Both the position numbers and the translations under genes were made by a program. From Amoebophrya sp. AT5.2 (taxonomy: Eukaryota; Sar; Dinophyceae; Syndiniales; Amoebophryaceae), in NCBI GenBank assembly GCA_005223375.1, contig RXOD01005691.1, positions 1-12,882 of the forward strand: 12,882 nt of DNA, written 5' to 3'. The notes beneath the pieces were generated by a model. It searched no databases. It saw nothing but the letters and a program-made list of their open reading frames with translations, and was not told the origin of the DNA. Below are positions 12,201 to 12,882 of this stretch, piece after piece (the stretch's first letter is position 1; each line of letters begins with the position of its first letter).

Positions 12201-12882
12201 CCACCTGCACATGAGTGGCGGGTGCCCGGAGCCGGAGGACCCGTGCATTTCCACCGGCGCCTCCGACAGCGGCGGCGGCAACCGGCGTGGCACCTGGAAG
12301 TGCGCGTACCCCAACCTGGGCAACTGGACGAACCAGTGCAACGCGCGGTTTTCGCCTTACTCGGGCCAGTTCTACAACGGCGGACTGGAGTTCTCGCTGC
12401 CGGGGTCGCCCGGGAAGGAGAACGTCAAAATCTCGAATCAGGTCCAAATCTACGACGGCTACGGGTACCACCCCGGCCTGAGTCCTCCGAACGGGCCCGC
12501 CCAGTGCTTTTTGCGGTGCGGGACCGATGGCGGCGTCCCGTGCGCGGACGGGTACGCGCGCGCGGATTGGTGGGACGGTACCGGCGGCAACGAGGCCTGC
12601 GGCAAGCGCAAGTGGGTCGGCGTGCGCGACATCCCCACGAAGCAGGCCTGCGAGGACTATTGCACGGGGATGGCGCTGAACAACGCGCAGGAGCCCTGCC
12701 GCGCGTTGTCGTACGATGCCACCGCGAAGCTGTGCCGGCTCCTGCTGAAAAAGGCCGAGGTGGACACGAACCTGCCCCCCTCGGCGGCGGTGATGACGGC
12801 GTTGAACAACGCGTGGGAGAAGAACTTCGTGCTGCTGGACGCGAGCGGCAACCCGTTATGTGACGCGGCGGCGAACCCCGCC
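1..12882 (+). CDS. Internal fragment of a giant modular, probably secreted or surface protein (>=4,294 residues, open at both ends)
   Basis: Frame 1 is open across the entire window, 4,294 codons without a stop, so both true ends lie outside. The first in-frame ATG (base 571) sits inside a repeat unit and is not a start. The translation shows a beta-rich fragment, a long alpha/beta repeat array, an aromatic/Cys island, more array units, and two tandem cysteine-rich modules of about 800 residues with PAN/apple-like domains. About nine N-X-S/T sequons are present (for example N192, N319, N1217, N1286, N3041, N4108). No hydrophobic stretch long enough for a membrane helix and no enzyme motif was recognised. 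In-frame TTA, CTA and TCA are rare and NCG codons dominate. PAN-like cysteines and sequons fit an extracellular protein, perhaps for adhesion or recognition; that function is inference. The coding call is very secure; protein identity is unknown. An intron-poor protist is favoured, a bacterial giant surface protein is possible. Confidence 0.94.
247..5280 (+). repeat. Array of about 19-20 degenerate alpha/beta units (SEA-like in pattern), nearly cysteine-free
   Basis: Residues about 83-1760 repeat one pattern. A hydrophobic strand, often ending near Pro-Phe-Ala (YRFAIPFAEK, TFKVALPFANK, VRVSFLVPAS), is followed by a loop and helix. Next comes a helix of the form h-x3-V-x2-A-L-x2-A (FEKLVTNALRRL, IQKAVHSALQNA, IATAVTTALNAAL, FATKVREALQKFG), then another strand. 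Leading strands begin near bases 394, 730, 973/1060, 1315, 1516, 1759, 2041, 2218, 2404, 2593, 2785, 2989, 3214, 3448/3559, 3769, 4132, 4522, 4726 and 5029; a first unit without a clear leading strand covers about 247-393. Units span roughly 65-115 residues and share few exact residues, so the duplication is old. Only C75, C325 and C745 precede C1761 after the entry domain. Size and strand-helix order recall SEA or ferredoxin-like folds, but no known family was recognised. A stalk or scaffold role is inference. Confidence 0.72.
5281..5985 (+). other. Aromatic, Trp/Gly-rich island with six cysteines (residues 1761-1995), unclassified
   Basis: The cysteine-poor array is broken by a compositionally different segment with C1761, C1808, C1817, C1868, C1873 and C1994. 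It is rich in Trp, Tyr, Gly, Asn and His, with pieces such as GMVNGWDLSEAKAYYN, FWAIGKKTGNTMLRYTWGG, IWRWQQEGPGSNWQPGNYPA and LPVYMLYDMRYDEDY. It then returns to an array-like sequence at about residue 2000. The C1808/C1817 pair and overall aromatic content recall the central domain of the C-terminal modules, but I could not align it with them. It has low-complexity glycine near residues 1875-1879, coded by an 8-G run. It looks like a folded extracellular domain, possibly carbohydrate-binding, but no family is recognised and that function is speculation. Confidence 0.55.
5998..8028 (+). repeat. Second block of alpha/beta repeat units (about nine)
   Basis: Residues about 2000-2676 resume the pattern of the first array. 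Leading strands start near bases 6169 (YYQISYSFALPI), 6418 (HLFFDAEMKFN), 6640, 6874 (ITYFEARVGIS), 7117, 7321, 7444 (GFVSFEVANLD), 7618 (NVFVSLSVVFAAPVP) and 7825 (YVAADMAFNLGG). The helix signature recurs as LADVATAVSNALGKAL, FTKVALHHAFQHC, LVPLLRQGLQHAAH and VLANGLADAV. The block is almost cysteine-free except for C2200 and an unusual vicinal pair C2514-C2515. The array stops just before C2676, where the cysteine-rich part begins. Some unit borders are uncertain because the third and sixth units lack a clear helix. Confidence 0.65.
8146..8598 (+). other. Beta-rich lectin-like domain of copy 1 (residues 2716-2866)
   Basis: The domain opens with RSASKAACAAFGG and holds C2723, C2768 (FGNCDNEFTNEE), C2846, C2856, C2860 and C2866. 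Between them lie strands VGYTVLDFNGK, SWAGP, TVELVYFPGATVRIYN and the RDSGIVTLHRLKAAC end. Strand length, turns and the Asn/Asp/Glu-rich loop after GNC recall small beta-sandwich binding domains, which often bind calcium or sugar. That is an analogy from pattern, not a family match. Confidence 0.6.
8782..9327 (+). other. Central Cys-Cys / GWPxEMGDxEN domain of copy 1 (residues 2928-3109)
   Basis: Ordered landmarks are YKW, a vicinal pair in CCPR (2973-2974), CKPVGVWEIQI, ACDSLTRCVGFQV (3011/3016), FFDRDYNTTLGWPREMGDLE, FPGVANFRFVGY, GGFGMFG and HHSCFQKKV (C3104). The C-x4-C-V-G-F core resembles a PAN/apple half-motif. The acidic, aromatic FFDxDYxTxxGWPxEMGDxEN motif is the most conserved sequence shared by the two copies and could bind metal or ligand (inference). 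I recognise no named family for the whole domain. N3041 is a potential N-glycosylation site. Confidence 0.62.
9328..9630 (+). other. Aromatic/proline linker of copy 1 (residues 3110-3210)
   Basis: A cysteine-free stretch rich in Pro, Trp, Tyr, Asn and Asp links the central domain to the first PAN-like domain. It shares with the copy 2 linker (residues 3929-4001) the pieces EPGIGLWP (EPNNGIWP in copy 2) and RNDDDYYEIFSLP (RNDQDLLYYTVP), so it is part of the duplicated module rather than filler. It carries an extra segment of about 30 residues (NPANWWSQSPKYLSGHPHYG and neighbours) that copy 2 lacks. No function is recognised. Confidence 0.5.
9631..9900 (+). other. PAN/apple-like domain 1 of copy 1 (residues 3211-3300)
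   Basis: C3211 is followed by HECFEKCDEFDNCIGVTV (C3245, C3249, C3256: C-x3-C-x6-C-h-G-h-x-h), then RVLCEIHF (C3290) and C3298. The C-x3-C-x(5-7)-C-x-G-[FVA] core with a later Cys next to a hydrophobic/His strand is the hallmark of PAN/apple domains. These bind proteins or carbohydrate in secreted and surface proteins of many eukaryotes. Length of about 80-90 residues fits the family. Confidence 0.65.
10132..10290 (+). other. PAN/apple-like domain 2 of copy 1 (residues 3378-3430)
   Basis: C3378 precedes EWVSITDQSMTEEGCQDVC (C3396, C3400), then MCAAVGYDATNNPTVCNLLL (C3411, C3425). The C-x3-C, then C-x-A-h-x-Y-D, then C-x-L-L-L order is typical of a compact PAN/apple core. It lies directly before the border with copy 2. 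Confidence 0.68.
10543..10998 (+). other. Beta-rich lectin-like domain of copy 2 (residues 3515-3666)
   Basis: This is the partner of the domain at 8146-8598, with RSASKATCESTGG, IGNCDELYTNNEANE, LVGYTVVELDRVYKGWAGP, YPGAKLRIFNEPGRHRDSG and a CESKC ending. All six cysteines keep their order (3522, 3565, 3641, 3653, 3657, 3666). The acidic/Asn loop after GNC, the WAGP turn and the RDSG turn are retained in both copies, so these are the best candidates for binding or fold-critical positions. Confidence 0.6.
11161..11784 (+). other. Central Cys-Cys / GWPxEMGDxEN domain of copy 2 (residues 3721-3928)
   Basis: Same landmarks as copy 1: TYKW, KCCPRHSHFCKPEGWWEVEI, LCDMFALCVGFEV, FFDYDYRTANGWPLEMGDVE, FPGVKKFEYGG, GGFGIG and FHCYKKV (C3924). 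Over the 21-position acidic motif I count 15 identities with copy 1, far above the surrounding sequence. This copy has a longer loop between YKW and CCPR (residues about 3735-3775). The conserved aspartates, glutamates and the GWP turn stand out as functional candidates. Confidence 0.62.
11785..12003 (+). other. Aromatic/proline linker of copy 2 (residues 3929-4001)
   Basis: This is the shorter partner of the linker at 9328-9630. It keeps EPNNGIWP and RNDQDLLYYTVP and then runs directly into NGWC, the start of the first PAN-like domain. It contains no cysteine. Confidence 0.48.
12004..12234 (+). other. PAN/apple-like domain 1 of copy 2 (residues 4002-4078)
   Basis: C4002 is followed by HECFEACDRLRPFCEGVTI (C4025, C4029, C4036, with the same C-x3-C-x6-C spacing as copy 1), then RVVCHLHM (C4067) and C4075. 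A C-x2-C pair (C4046, C4049, in GRCRDC) is present here and absent from copy 1, suggesting an extra disulfide or a bound metal. Confidence 0.65.
12598..12756 (+). other. PAN/apple-like domain 2 of copy 2 (residues 4200-4252)
   Basis: C4200 precedes KWVGVRDIPTKQACEDYC (C4217, C4221), then PCRALSYDATAKLCRLLL (C4233, C4245). Alignment with copy 1 is residue-by-residue around W-V, C-x3-C, Y-D-A-T and C-x-L-L-L. This is the clearest PAN-type match in the window. Confidence 0.7.

Larger units (their letters stand above)
10531..12882 (+). repeat. Cysteine-rich module of about 800 residues, copy 2 (may be cut by the window end)
   Basis: Residues about 3511-4294 repeat the order of copy 1 and keep nearly all of its cysteines. 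Differences are a shorter aromatic linker (78 rather than 107 residues between the flanking cysteines), an added Cys pair C4046/C4049 inside the first PAN-like domain, and a longer Cys-bearing stretch at residues 4082-4181. The end (C4287) corresponds to C3471 or C3474 of copy 1, close to the boundary where a third copy could begin. Confidence 0.83.

Noticed and set aside
1..12882. Polyketide synthase, non-ribosomal synthetase or dynein-type giant enzyme
   Set aside because: No ketosynthase, adenylation, P-loop or other catalytic motif was found anywhere in frame 1.
1..12882. CRISPR array, tRNA/rRNA, insertion sequence or operon structure
   Set aside because: No short direct nucleotide repeats with spacers, no terminal inverted repeats, and no non-coding gap exist; the window is entirely one coding frame.

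Overview
The whole 12,882-base window is one uninterrupted reading frame on the + strand. Frame 1 runs from the first base to the last, 4,294 codons, with no stop, no start that can be defended and no intergenic DNA. It is therefore an internal piece of a giant protein gene that is open at both ends. Translating all of frame 1 gives consistent protein-like sequence: recurring strand/helix patterns, paired cysteine motifs and a long tandem duplication. The long open frames in other phases are shadows of this gene.

Organism: the DNA is GC-rich (roughly 60-65 % by eye). It strongly prefers codons ending in G or C, above all NCG codons (gcg, acg, tcg, ccg), so CpG is not depleted. The cysteine patterns resemble PAN/apple domains, there are scattered N-glycosylation sequons, and the protein is a mosaic of secreted-type modules. 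This suggests a microbial eukaryote with few introns, such as a GC-rich alga or other protist, but the lineage cannot be fixed from the sequence. A bacterial giant surface protein is a less likely alternative.

Layout (residue n = bases 3n-2 to 3n). (1) Residues 1-75: the end of a beta-rich domain with two cysteines, resembling domains seen again near the other end. (2) Residues about 83-1760: a nearly cysteine-free array of about 19-20 degenerate alpha/beta units of roughly 65-115 residues. (3) Residues 1761-1995: a Trp/Tyr/Gly-rich island with six cysteines. (4) Residues about 2000-2675: about nine more alpha/beta units. (5) Residues about 2712-4294: two tandem copies of a module of about 800 residues. 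Each copy holds a beta-rich domain, a central Cys-Cys domain with a very conserved GWPxEMGDxEN motif, an aromatic linker and two PAN/apple-like domains. The second copy runs off the window.

Working picture (inference): a very large extracellular or cell-surface protein. A long cysteine-poor alpha/beta array would act as stalk or scaffold, and disulfide-rich PAN/lectin-like modules would bind ligands or partner proteins. No catalytic domain, transmembrane helix, signal peptide, RNA gene, mobile element, CRISPR array, promoter or terminator was seen.
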